Part shown: positions 34,403 to 43,500 of the stretch, piece by piece
Position numbering within the stretch: the first letter of the stretch is position 1
Layout: each line of letters begins with the position of its first letter
Assembly (NCBI RefSeq): GCF_947494025.1
Contig: NZ_CANLTQ010000001.1
Span: 434,001 to 498,000 of the forward strand
Reading direction: 5' to 3'
Length of the DNA: 64,000 bases
Source of the DNA: an uncultured Jannaschia sp.
GTDB lineage: Bacteria > Pseudomonadota > Alphaproteobacteria > Rhodobacterales > Rhodobacteraceae
Notes under the pieces: model-generated
The model's input: the letters and a program-made list of their open reading frames with translations, nothing else
Databases searched by the model: none
What the model was told of the DNA's origin: nothing
Position numbers and translations under genes: made by a program

Positions 34403-35140
34403 TCAGCGGCAGAGCGTCACGTCCTGCAGGCTGTCGAACGCGTTGCGGAGCGCGTCGGACCACCCGTCGCAGATCGCCCGCCAATCCGGGTCGGTGTCGA
34501 GGATGCGGCGCGAATAGCCGAGCTCGAAGCTGTCGTTGCGGTAGATCTGGAGGTCGAGCGGCGCGTCCACCGACAGGTTGGCCCGGATCGTCGAGTCGAA
34601 GCTCACCATCAGAAGCTTGACCGCCCGTTCGAACGTCATCTCGCGGTCATAGGCGCGAACGAGGATGGGGCGGCCGTACTTGGTCTCGCCGATCTGGAAG
34701 AACGGGGTGTCGGCCTGCGCTTCGATGAAGTTGCCCTCGGGATAGATCAGGTAGAGGCGCGGCGGGCTGCCCTTGACCTGACCGCCGAAGATCATCGTCG
34801 CGTTGAAGGTGGAGGCAGGCTTGCCGCCGCTGCCGGCCTGCTCGGTGATCACGTCGCGAAGCGTCTCGCCGATCAGCCGCGCGGCCTGGAACATCGACGG
34901 CGCGGTCAGCAGCGTCGAGGTCCGCTCGGCGGCAGCGAGGTTGCGCTCGTCCAGAAGGCTCACCACCGCTTGCGTCGTAGCGAGGTTGCCCGCCGTCATC
35001 AGAACCAGCGTCCGCTCGCCAGGCACCTCCCAGGTGTGCATCTTGCGATAGGTGGAGATGTTGTCGACGCCCGCGTTCGTGCGGGTGTCGGACAGGAAGA
35101 CGAGGCCGCGATCGAGTTGCAGGCCGACGCAATAGGTCAT
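34403..35140 (-). CDS. Anbu proteasome-like peptidase subunit
   Basis: A 245-residue member of the Anbu (ancestral beta-subunit) branch of Ntn hydrolases. It begins MTYCVGLQL, so removal of Met exposes Thr1 without a propeptide, as in Anbu. Asp17 of the mature chain lies in LSDTRTNAG and a lysine at position 32 (YRKMHTW) sits where the proteasome Lys33 is expected. TAGNLATTQ and SFDSTIRANLSVDAPLD are further family blocks. Anbu assembles helical rings; its natural substrate is unknown. It is the last gene of a four-gene locus with transglutaminase-like, alpha-E and ATP-grasp proteins. Confidence 0.92.
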   Translation of the reverse strand: MTYCVGLQLDRGLVFLSDTRTNAGVDNISTYRKMHTWEVPGERTLVLMTAGNLATTQAVVSLLDERNLAAAERTSTLLTAPSMFQAARLIGETLRDVITEQAGSGGKPASTFNATMIFGGQVKGSPPRLYLIYPEGNFIEAQADTPFFQIGETKYGRPILVRAYDREMTFERAVKLLMVSFDSTIRANLSVDAPLDLQIYRNDSFELGYSRRILDTDPDWRAICDGWSDALRNAFDSLQDVTLCR

Positions 35141-35239
35141 GGAGTGGGTTCCGTTTCGATGGTGCGGCACGTTCGCGGCGCCGCGGGCCGCCTGGCTGGC
35201 ATACCGGTTGGGCCGCGGTTCGGGCCGGGGCGGACGGGC

Positions 35240-36052
35240 CTATTGCTGCGACTGGGATACCGTCAACTCGACGGATAGCGATTCCGTTCCGGCGCCGCGG
35301 CGGATGCCCGAGATCGGCGCGGCGTCGCTGTAATCGAGTCCGGTCGCCACGCGGACGTAGCGTTCGTCGGGCGAAATCCCGTTGGAGATGTCGAACCCGA
35401 CCCAGCCGATGCCGTCGACATAGGCCTCCGCCCAGGCATGGGTCGCGTCCTGACGCTCCACGCCGTCCATCTTGAGATAGCCCGAGACGTAGCGCGCCGG
35501 CCGGTCCAGCAGGCGCGCGGCGGTGACGAAGATATGGGCGTGATCCTGACAGACCCCGGTGCCGTTCTGCACCGCCTCCTCCGCGGTCATCGTGACCTCG
35601 GTCGTCCCGGTGGCGTACTTGATCTTCTCGCGGATCGTGGCCGACAGACGATGGAGCTGCTCGAGCTGACCGGTCGTGTCGCGGACTTCCCGGGCAAAGG
35701 CCAGCGTGCCGGGGCCGCGGCGGGTCCGGTCGGTCGGCCGCAGGAACATCCACAGCGGCATGTAGCCGCCCTGCTGACCGATGATCCCGTTCTCGTCCTC
35801 GATCTCGACCCGGCCCTCGGCCACGATCGTGACCTCCTGGCGCCCCGGCTCGACGGAGACGAGCTGCGTGCGATTGGCGTGAGCGTCGTCGAACTCCACC
35901 TCGACCTTGCCGCCGTCGATCCAGGTGGACCATTCGCGGACCTTCTGACCGGAGCGGTTCTTGGGCGTCAGGCGGAGCTGCTGGAGCGCGTAGGAGATCG
36001 GGCTGTCCCATCGATAGGTCGTCGCGTGCCGGATCTGCAGGGAAGTGGTCAT
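35240..36052 (-). CDS. transglutaminase-like cysteine protease, Anbu locus
   Basis: A 270-residue protein with the bacterial transglutaminase N-terminal domain (RHATTYRWDSPISYALQQLR) followed by a papain-like core. The catalytic triad is visible: Cys168 in NGTGVCQDHAH, His205 in ATHAWAEAY, Asp221 in WVGFDISNG. Family members may hydrolyse isopeptide or peptide bonds. The ATG overlaps the alpha-E stop (ATGA), giving translational coupling. Anbu starts 99 bp after its stop. Conserved linkage suggests it trims or primes the peptide made by the ATP-grasp partner (inference). Confidence 0.92.
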   Translation of the reverse strand: MTTSLQIRHATTYRWDSPISYALQQLRLTPKNRSGQKVREWSTWIDGGKVEVEFDDAHANRTQLVSVEPGRQEVTIVAEGRVEIEDENGIIGQQGGYMPLWMFLRPTDRTRRGPGTLAFAREVRDTTGQLEQLHRLSATIREKIKYATGTTEVTMTAEEAVQNGTGVCQDHAHIFVTAARLLDRPARYVSGYLKMDGVERQDATHAWAEAYVDGIGWVGFDISNGISPDERYVRVATGLDYSDAAPISGIRRGAGTESLSVELTVSQSQQ

Positions 36053-36990
36053 TGGGTGAACCTGTAATCTTGCTCGATCTTCGCGGCCAGACTGGCGTTG
36101 CGGCGCAGGAAGTCCTGCAGGAACTCGTGCAGCCCGGTCTCTATGATGCTGTGGATCGTGGCCCGGTCGAGATCCTGGCAGATCGCCTCGCTCATGTTGT
36201 GGCACGGCATCCGCACGCCGTAGTCGCGTTCGAGATATTCCAGATTGGCGCCGATCTTCTCGTAGCAGAAGGACAGGCTGCGCGGCTGTCGCTTGTCGAG
36301 CATCAGGAACCGCGCGATGTCGGAGGCCATCCGCACGCGGCCATGCACCATCCGGTAGGCCCCCTCGGCGGAGACGGCGCGCAGGATCACCTCCCATTGC
36401 GCGTTGTCGAGCGAGGAGCCGACGCCCGCCGCGGAGGGCAGCAGCACGTAGTACTTCACGTCGAGAAGCCGCGCCGTGGCGTCGGCCCGCTCGATGAACG
36501 TGCCGAGCCGGGCGAAGTCGTAGATATCGTTCCGGAGCATGGTGCCGTGCAGCGCGCCGCGCACGAAGGCCGAACGCTGCCGGATCACGCCGAGGACACG
36601 CTGCAGGTCGCGCATGGAGACCCGGCTTGACAGCTCCCTGCCGAGCGTCATCCAGGCCTCGTTCACGGATTCCCAGACCTCGCGGGTGATCGCCGTGCGC
36701 ACGAGACGGGCGTTCATCCGTGCCTGCGCGATGCAGTTGATCACCGAAGCCGGGTTGTCTCGCGCCCGCAGGAGCCAGTCGATCACCGCCTCCCCCGTCA
36801 CCTCGTCGTGGTGCATGTCGTAGGCCTCGCGGGAGGAGGCGGTCTGGAGCAGGCTCGACCATTCGCTGTCGGCGCGGTCGGGTCGGGTCAACGCGATGCG
36901 CTGCCCGGTCTCCACAAGGCGGGCGAGATTCTCGCACCGCTCCATGTAGCGGAACATCCAGAGGAGGCCGCCGGCGGTCTTGCCTAGCAT
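36049..36990 (-). CDS. alpha-E domain-containing protein (DUF403)
   Basis: A 313-residue, mainly helical protein with the alpha-E opening GKTAGGLLWMFRYMERCENLARLVETGQR (two parts). Later come LTREVWESVNEAWMTL-like (AITREVWESVNEAW) and a C-terminal ending EQDYRFTQ. Alpha-E proteins occur almost always beside circularly permuted ATP-grasp and transglutaminase genes, but their activity is unknown. Start 36990 begins the conserved block directly. It overlaps the transglutaminase gene by 4 bp and lies 49 bp after the ATP-grasp gene. Confidence 0.92.
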   Translation of the reverse strand: MLGKTAGGLLWMFRYMERCENLARLVETGQRIALTRPDRADSEWSSLLQTASSREAYDMHHDEVTGEAVIDWLLRARDNPASVINCIAQARMNARLVRTAITREVWESVNEAWMTLGRELSSRVSMRDLQRVLGVIRQRSAFVRGALHGTMLRNDIYDFARLGTFIERADATARLLDVKYYVLLPSAAGVGSSLDNAQWEVILRAVSAEGAYRMVHGRVRMASDIARFLMLDKRQPRSLSFCYEKIGANLEYLERDYGVRMPCHNMSEAICQDLDRATIHSIIETGLHEFLQDFLRRNASLAAKIEQDYRFTQ

Positions 36991-37039
36991 CGGCTGGCCC
37001 TCCCCCTGGAAGCGGGACGTCGTGTCGCGATGCCGGTCA

Positions 37040-38467
37040 TCAATCGTCCTCCAGCACCCAGGTGTCCTTCGTGCCCCCGCCCTGCGAGGAGTTCACGACG
37101 AGCGAGCCTTTCTTGAGCGCCACGCGGGTCAGCCCGCCCGGCGTGATCTCGATCCCGTTCGGGGAGACGAGCACGAAGGGCCGCAGGTCCAGGTGCCGGG
37201 GCGACAGGCCCGCGCGGGTGAAGATCGGCGCGGTGGACAGGGCCAGCGTCGGCTGCGCGATGTAGTTGCCCGGCCGCGCCTCGAGCTTGCGGCGGAACTC
37301 CCGCAGCTCCTTCTTCGAGGCGGTCGGCCCGATCAGCATCCCGTAGCCGCCCGAGCCGTGCACCTCCTTGACGACCAGCTCCGACAGGTTGTCGAGCACG
37401 TAGGCGAGGCTGTCGGGGGCCGAGCATCGCCAGGTCGGCACGTTCTCCAGAAGCGGCTTCTCGCCGGTGTAGAACTCCACGATCTCGGGCATGTAGCTGT
37501 AGATCGCCTTGTCGTCGGCCACCCCGGTTCCGGGCGCGTTGGCGATGGTGATGCCGCCCGCGCGGTAGACGTCGAAGATGCCGGGCACGCCGAGATAGCT
37601 GTCGGTGCGGAAGTTCATCGGATCGAGGAAGTCGTCGTCGACGCGCCGGTAGAGCACGTCGATCGCCTTGTAGCCTTGCGTCGTCCGCATCGCGACCCGG
37701 CCGTTGACCACGCGCAGGTCGTGCCCCTCGACCAGCTCCACGCCCATCTGGTCGGCGAGGAAGCTGTGCTCGTAATAGGCCGAGTTGTGGATGCCGGGCG
37801 TCAGGACCGCCACGACCGGATCGCCCTCGCAGGCCGGCGGCGCGCAGGCCGACAGGCTCGCATGGAGCCGTTCGGGATAGCGGCTCACGCGTTGCACCCG
37901 GTTCTTGGCGAAGATCTCGGGGAACATGTGCAGCATCGTCTCGCGGTTCTCGAGCATGTAGCTCACGCCCGAGGGCGTCCGCGCGTTGTCCTCGAGCACG
38001 TAGAACTGGTCCGCCCCGGTCCGCACGAGGTCGATGCCGACGATGTGGGTGTAGATGCCGCCCGGCGGATCGACCCCGATCATCTGGCTCAGATAGGCGT
38101 CGTTCTTGGCGATCATCTCCCGCGGGAGCCGACCCGAACGGACGATCTCCTGACGATGGTGGATGTCGTGGAGGAACGCATTGAGCGCGCTCACCCGCTG
38201 CTCGATCCCGCGCGACAGCTTCGCCCATTCGCGGGCAGCGATGATGCGCGGCACGATGTCGAACGGGATCAGCCGCTCGGCGGCCTCGGCCTGCCCGTAG
38301 ACGTTGAAGGTGATCCCGGTGAGGCGGAAGAACGCCTCCGCCTCGCGCGCCTTGGCGCGCAGATGCGCGGGTTCCTCGGAGGAAAACCACGCCTCGAATG
38401 CCTTGTAGGCATCCCGGATCGTCCCGTCCAGGCGGGTCATCTCGTCGAAAGGTGTCTTCTCGCTCAT
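37040..38467 (-). CDS. circularly permuted ATP-grasp type 2 protein (DUF404/407)
   Basis: A 475-residue enzyme-like protein of the circularly permuted ATP-grasp group. Visible blocks include EQRVSALNAFLHDIHHRQEIV, the VVGIDLVR-like HIVGIDLVRTG, FYVLEDNARTPSGVSYMLENR (two parts), LTPGIHNSAYYEHSFLADQMG, VYRRVDDDFLDP, and NAPGTGVADDKAIYSYMPEI. They match the nucleotide/peptide-ligase fold. The family is predicted to ligate amino acids into a small peptide. The ATG at 38467 (MSEKTPFDEM) was preferred to an upstream in-frame start. It is the first gene of the Anbu locus. Confidence 0.93.
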   Translation of the reverse strand: MSEKTPFDEMTRLDGTIRDAYKAFEAWFSSEEPAHLRAKAREAEAFFRLTGITFNVYGQAEAAERLIPFDIVPRIIAAREWAKLSRGIEQRVSALNAFLHDIHHRQEIVRSGRLPREMIAKNDAYLSQMIGVDPPGGIYTHIVGIDLVRTGADQFYVLEDNARTPSGVSYMLENRETMLHMFPEIFAKNRVQRVSRYPERLHASLSACAPPACEGDPVVAVLTPGIHNSAYYEHSFLADQMGVELVEGHDLRVVNGRVAMRTTQGYKAIDVLYRRVDDDFLDPMNFRTDSYLGVPGIFDVYRAGGITIANAPGTGVADDKAIYSYMPEIVEFYTGEKPLLENVPTWRCSAPDSLAYVLDNLSELVVKEVHGSGGYGMLIGPTASKKELREFRRKLEARPGNYIAQPTLALSTAPIFTRAGLSPRHLDLRPFVLVSPNGIEITPGGLTRVALKKGSLVVNSSQGGGTKDTWVLEDD

Positions 38468-38754
38468 GAGACAAGTCATGCGGGGGGTTTGCCGGAAGTG
38501 CAACACCGAGCGGCATGATGAAGCGTGCGCCGCCGGGCACCGGTGGTCGCGCCTCGATGCGCGGTTTGGGTCCGGTGCGTCGGCGGCGGCGCGGCATCAA
38601 CGCCGTTTCGCGGACCGGGTTCCGACGCCGGAGGGTCACAGATCCGCGTGTCCGGGCTTTGCCCGCTTTTGTCGTGTCGGGACGCCTGTTAAGCAAACCC
38701 GACGGCCCCGGCCGCGCGATCCGGGGCCGATCGGCACGCCGCCGGCCTACATAG
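38468..38754. other. divergent intergenic region, no gene recognised
   Basis: 287 bp separate the divergent ATP-grasp and tamA genes. An arginine-rich 79-codon frame at 38515–38754 looks spurious, with no ribosome-binding site and a composition typical of antisense-free GC-rich noise. Promoters for both operons must lie here, but no convincing sigma-70 pair was seen. Confidence 0.4.
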
Positions 38755-40563
38755 ATGGGAGCCGCCTTGAAACACGTCCTCGCCACGGGCCTGGCCCTCC
38801 TGATCTCGACCGCGGCGACGAACGCCGCGAACCTCACCTTCCGCATCGCCGGCGACGCGGAGACGTTCTCCGATCTGGGAGAACAGCTTCAGGCCGCCTC
38901 GCTCACCGCCTCCGCCATCGGCGAAGAGGACACCACGCGGCGCGAGATCGTCGCCGCCGCGCAGGCCGATTACGCCCGGCTTCTCGCCGTGCTGTTCGAG
39001 GCCGGGTATTTCGGATCCGAAATCTCCATCCGCATCGACGGGACCGAGGCCGCCGAACTTCCCACGATCGGCGCGGGCAACCCGGTGGGAGAGGTGGCGA
39101 TCGAGGTGCGGCCGAACGCGCGGTTCATGTTTGGCCGCGCCACGATCGCGCCGGTCCCCCCCGAGACCGAGATCCCCGACGGCTTCGCGCCGGGCGAGCC
39201 GGCGGGCACCGAGATCATCCGCGACACCGTGGAGGCCGGCGTCGACGCCTGGCGCGGCGAGGGCCACGCGAAGGCCGAGCTCGCAGAACAGAGGATCACC
39301 GCCAACCACGCGACCGACCGGCTCGACGCCGAACTGCGCCTCGCGCCCGGACCGCGGCTCCGCTACGGGCCGATCGCCGTCGAGGGGGCGGAGGACGTGC
39401 GCGCCCGTCACATCGCGCGGATCGCCGACCTGCGGGAGGGACGCGTTTTCGACCCCGACGAGGTGCAGACCTCGGCCAGCCGCCTACAACGGACGGGCAC
39501 CTTCGACTCGGTCTCGATCAGGGAGGCCGAGGGGATCGGCCCGAACAACACCCTGCCGATGACGATCACCGTGGCCGAGCGTCTGCCCCGCCGCTTCGGC
39601 TTCGGCGCGGAGCTTTCCTCCGACGAGGGCATCTCGACCTCGGCCTACTGGCTGCACCGCAACCTTACCGGATACGCCGACAGCCTGCGGCTCGAGGCGT
39701 CGGTCGACGGGATCGGCGGCACCGTGTCCGGCGGCACCGATTACGGGCTCACCTTCGGCTATCTGCGCCCGTCGACCTTCAACGCGGAAACCGATCTCTA
39801 CGTGAACGGCGGGGTGGAAAGCCTCGACGAGCCGAACTTCAGCTCGGACCGCGTCTTCATCGATGCCGGGGCGCGACGCATCGTCTCGGACGCGTTCGAA
39901 TATTCCTACGGTCTCGGCTACGAGTACAGCGAGACGGACGACGCGCTCGGCACCCGCTCCTTCTCGATCTTCTCCCTGCCGCTGGCGGCGCAATACGACC
40001 GCCGCGACGTGGCGCTCGACCCGGTCGACGGCTACTACGCGGAGCTGGGGCTGCGTCCCTTCTACGGCGCGAACCGCGCCGGCCCGGGCGCCGTCTTCAC
40101 GGGCGACCTGCGCGGCTACAAGGGCTTCGGCGGCGAGGAGCGGCAGACCGTCCTCGCGGGCCGCCTGCAACTGGGCAGCGTGATCGGCCCCGACCTCGAG
40201 GACGTGCCGGCGAGCACGCTGTTCTTTTCCGGCGGCGGGGGCACCGTGCGCGGTCAGGACTACCAGTCCCTGGGTGTCGAGCTCGATGACGGCGACACGG
40301 TCGGCGGCCTGTCCTTCGTCGGCCTGTCCGCCGAGATCCGGCAGGACGTGACCGAGAACATCGGCATCGTCGGCTTCGCGGATTTCGGCCTCGTCTCGCC
40401 GGACGCGGATTTCACCGGCGGGGACAGCCACTCTGGCGCGGGTCTGGGCGTGCGCTACAACACGGGGATCGGACCGCTCCGCGTCGATCTCGGGTTCCCC
40501 GTCTCGGGCCCCGAGGATGACGGCGGCGTCGGAATCTATATCGGTATCGGGCAGGCCTTCTGA
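38755..40563 (+). CDS. tamA: TamA-type outer-membrane barrel protein (Omp85 family)
   Basis: A 602-residue outer-membrane protein with a signal peptide (HVLATGLALLISTAATNA). POTRA domains span about residues 25–270 (GPRLRYGPIAVEGAEDV and FDPDEVQTSASRLQRTGTFDSV are recognisable). A C-terminal Omp85 barrel includes SLRLEASVDGIGGTVSGGTDYG and ends in GVGIYIGIGQAF with a terminal Phe. It is the TamB partner in envelope assembly or lipid transfer. ATG 38755 lacks a Shine–Dalgarno; a TTG at 38767 preceded by GGAG would start MKHVLATG and is a good alternative. Its stop overlaps tamB by 1 bp. Confidence 0.93.
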   Translation: MGAALKHVLATGLALLISTAATNAANLTFRIAGDAETFSDLGEQLQAASLTASAIGEEDTTRREIVAAAQADYARLLAVLFEAGYFGSEISIRIDGTEAAELPTIGAGNPVGEVAIEVRPNARFMFGRATIAPVPPETEIPDGFAPGEPAGTEIIRDTVEAGVDAWRGEGHAKAELAEQRITANHATDRLDAELRLAPGPRLRYGPIAVEGAEDVRARHIARIADLREGRVFDPDEVQTSASRLQRTGTFDSVSIREAEGIGPNNTLPMTITVAERLPRRFGFGAELSSDEGISTSAYWLHRNLTGYADSLRLEASVDGIGGTVSGGTDYGLTFGYLRPSTFNAETDLYVNGGVESLDEPNFSSDRVFIDAGARRIVSDAFEYSYGLGYEYSETDDALGTRSFSIFSLPLAAQYDRRDVALDPVDGYYAELGLRPFYGANRAGPGAVFTGDLRGYKGFGGEERQTVLAGRLQLGSVIGPDLEDVPASTLFFSGGGGTVRGQDYQSLGVELDDGDTVGGLSFVGLSAEIRQDVTENIGIVGFADFGLVSPDADFTGGDSHSGAGLGVRYNTGIGPLRVDLGFPVSGPEDDGGVGIYIGIGQAF

Positions 40564-43500
40564 TGTTGCGCTATCTCCTTCCCCTCGTCCTCGTGGCCTC
40601 GCCGATCCTCGCGCAGGACGCCGAGGAGGAGCGCGACCGCGGCTTCCTGACCGGCCTCATCGAGGACAACCTCTCCGCGCCGGGCCTGTCGGTCCGCATC
40701 GACGGCTTCGAGGGCGCGCTCTCCTCCGCGGCCACGCTCGACGTGCTGCAGGTCTCCGACGACGAGGGGCCGTGGCTCCGGCTCGAGGACGTGGTGCTCG
40801 ACTGGAACCGCTCCGCCCTGCTGCGTGGCCGGCTCGAGGTCGAGGAGCTTTCCGCCGCGCTCATCCGCGTCGAGCGCGCACCATTGCCACCCGAGGGGGT
40901 GGAGGCGCTGCCGGATGCCGGGGCCTCGGGCTTCGGGCTGCCGGATCTGCCGGTCTCCGTGAACGTCGAGAGCCTGCGGGCGGAGCGGATCGAGCTCGGC
41001 GCGGCGTTGCTGGGACAGGAGCTGGCCCTGACGCTTCAGGCCAGCGCCCGGCTCGCCGACGGGTCGGGTGCGATTCATCTCGACGGGCAACGGCTCGACG
41101 GCGTGGAAGGCACCTTTCTGATCGACGCGAGTTACGCGGCCGAGACGCAGACGCTCGACATCGCCCTCGACGTGGCGGAAGCGGAGGGCGGCATCGCCGC
41201 GACGCTGCTGCAGCTGCCCGGCGCGCCGGCGATCGAGCTGACGGTGAACGGCGAAGGACCGCTCGACGATTTCGCGGCCGACATCGCCGTCGCCTCGAAC
41301 GGCGAGGAGCGGATCGGCGGGCGGGTGACGCTCGACGGCACCGAGGAAGGACGCCGCTTCGACGTCGATCTCGGCGGCGACGTCACCGCCTTGCTCGCCC
41401 CGCGCTACCGGGGCTTCTTCGGCGACGACGTCGCGCTCGTCGCGCAAGGCCTGCAACGCGACGACGGCAGCCTCGACCTCGACACGTTCCGGCTCGACAC
41501 GCAGGCGCTGCAACTTGCCGGCGCGGTGCGGCTCGGCACCGACGGCTGGCCCACCTTCGTCGACGTGACGGGACGGCTCGCCGCCCCGGACGGCGCGCCG
41601 ATCCTGTTGCCCACCGCGACCGAAAGCCAGCTTCTCGGCGCGGAACTCGACGTGGCCTACGACGCGGCCCGGTCGGAGACGTGGACGCTCGATCTGTCCG
41701 CGCGGGACTACACGGGTCCGACCCTCGAACTCGGCGCCGCCGCCCTGAACGCCGAAGGCGTGATCGAACGCAGCGATGGCGCCGTCCGGGCCGCGTCCGC
41801 GGAGATCGCCGCCGCATTGCAGGCGCTCGATTTCACCGATCCGGCGCTGCAGCAGGCCGTGGGCGACGCGGTCGACCTCGCCGCGAACGTGGACTGGCAG
41901 GCGGGCGCGCCGGTCCGGCTCACCGACCTTTCGCTCGACGGGGCGGGCTACGACCTCACCGGGACCGTCACCGCCGACGGCACCGACCCGGAGCAGCCGC
42001 TGACGCTGGAGCTCGACCTCGCCTCGACCTTCGAGGACCTCTCCCGTCTCGCCGGTCTGTCCGGTCAGGATCTCGACGGCGCGGCGGAGGCGACCGTGAC
42101 CGGCACCTACGCGCCGGTCGCCGCGACCTTCGATCTGTCCCTCGGCGCGGTGACGCAGGATCTCGCGCTCGGCATCCCGCAGGCCGACGCGATCCTCGAA
42201 GGCGAGACCACGCTTTCCATCGACACGCGCCGCACCGCGAGCGGCACCTTCGTCGACGCGCTGACGCTCGCGAACGACCACCTTTCCGCGGAGGGCAGCG
42301 CCGCGCTCCTCGACGAGGAGGCGCCGGAGCGGGCGGAGGGCGAGGCCAGCCGCGCCACCTTCTCCGCGACGATTCAAGACGGCACCCGCATCGACCCGCG
42401 CCTCGACGGGCCGATCGAAGCCGCCGCGGACGTGACCGAGGATGCCGAGGGCAACTGGTCCGGCACGCTCGACGCAGCAGCGCCCGAGGGCGTCACGATC
42501 TCGGCCGAAGGTGTCCTGACCGGACCGGCGCCGGACGTGACCTTCTCCGCCGCCATCCCCGACATCTCCGCCTTCGCCGAGGGCGTGCCGGGCGCGCTGG
42601 AGCTTTCGGGGCAGGCCTCGGCGACGGACGGCGTCTGGTCGATCGACGCGGCGGCGTCCGGTCCGTGGGACCTGACGGCGCAGGTTGCTGGCACCGTCAC
42701 GGGCAACGCGCCCGAGATTGCCTTCTCGGCCACCCTGCCCGACCTCACCGGCCCCGTTCCCGCGCTGGAAAGCCAGCCCGCGTTGCAGGGTCCGGTCGAC
42801 CTCGAAGGCACGTTGCGCCAGATCGGCGGCCAGTGGGAGATCGACACCTCGGTTGCCGCGCCCTCCGACATCACGCTGCGCGCTTCCGGCCCGGTGACGG
42901 GCGACGCCCTTTCGGTCGATTTCGCCGGCACCATCCCCGAGCTCGGGGATTTCGCGCCGGGCGTCGAGGGGCGCCTCGACATCGACGGCAACGTCGCGCG
43001 CAGCGGCGAGGACATCGCCGCCGAGATCACCGCGCGCGGCCCCTACGCCTCGGTCGTGACGGCCGAGAGCGTCGTGACCGCGGCGCCGCTCACCGTGGAG
43101 TTCACGACCGACGTGCCCGACCTGAGTGAACTCGCGCCCGTGCCCGGCGGCCTGTCGGTCGCCGGTCAGGCCGTGCAGACGGAGACGGGCTTCGCCATCG
43201 AGCTCGCCGGGACCGGCCCCTACGACGCCACGCTCGACGCGAACGTGGATCTGGTGGACGGCGTGCCTGCGATCACGGCCACGGGGCAGATCCCCGACTC
43301 CTCCGCGCTCGCGCCGCAGCTCCAGGGCCCGCTGAACTACGATGTCGAGGCGGAGCAGGTCGACGGCCAGTTCCGGGTCGACGTGAACGTGGACGGCGCG
43401 CAGGCGCTCTCGGCCAGCGTTTCGGGCATCGCGACGGGGCCCGAGGCCGACCTGGACTTTCAGTTCGACGCCGGCGACGTGTCGCCCTTCGTGCCGGGCC

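Noticed and set aside
38515-38754. 79-codon Arg-rich frame before tamA
   Set aside because: No ribosome-binding site, extreme composition and no recognisable family; judged noise in a promoter region.
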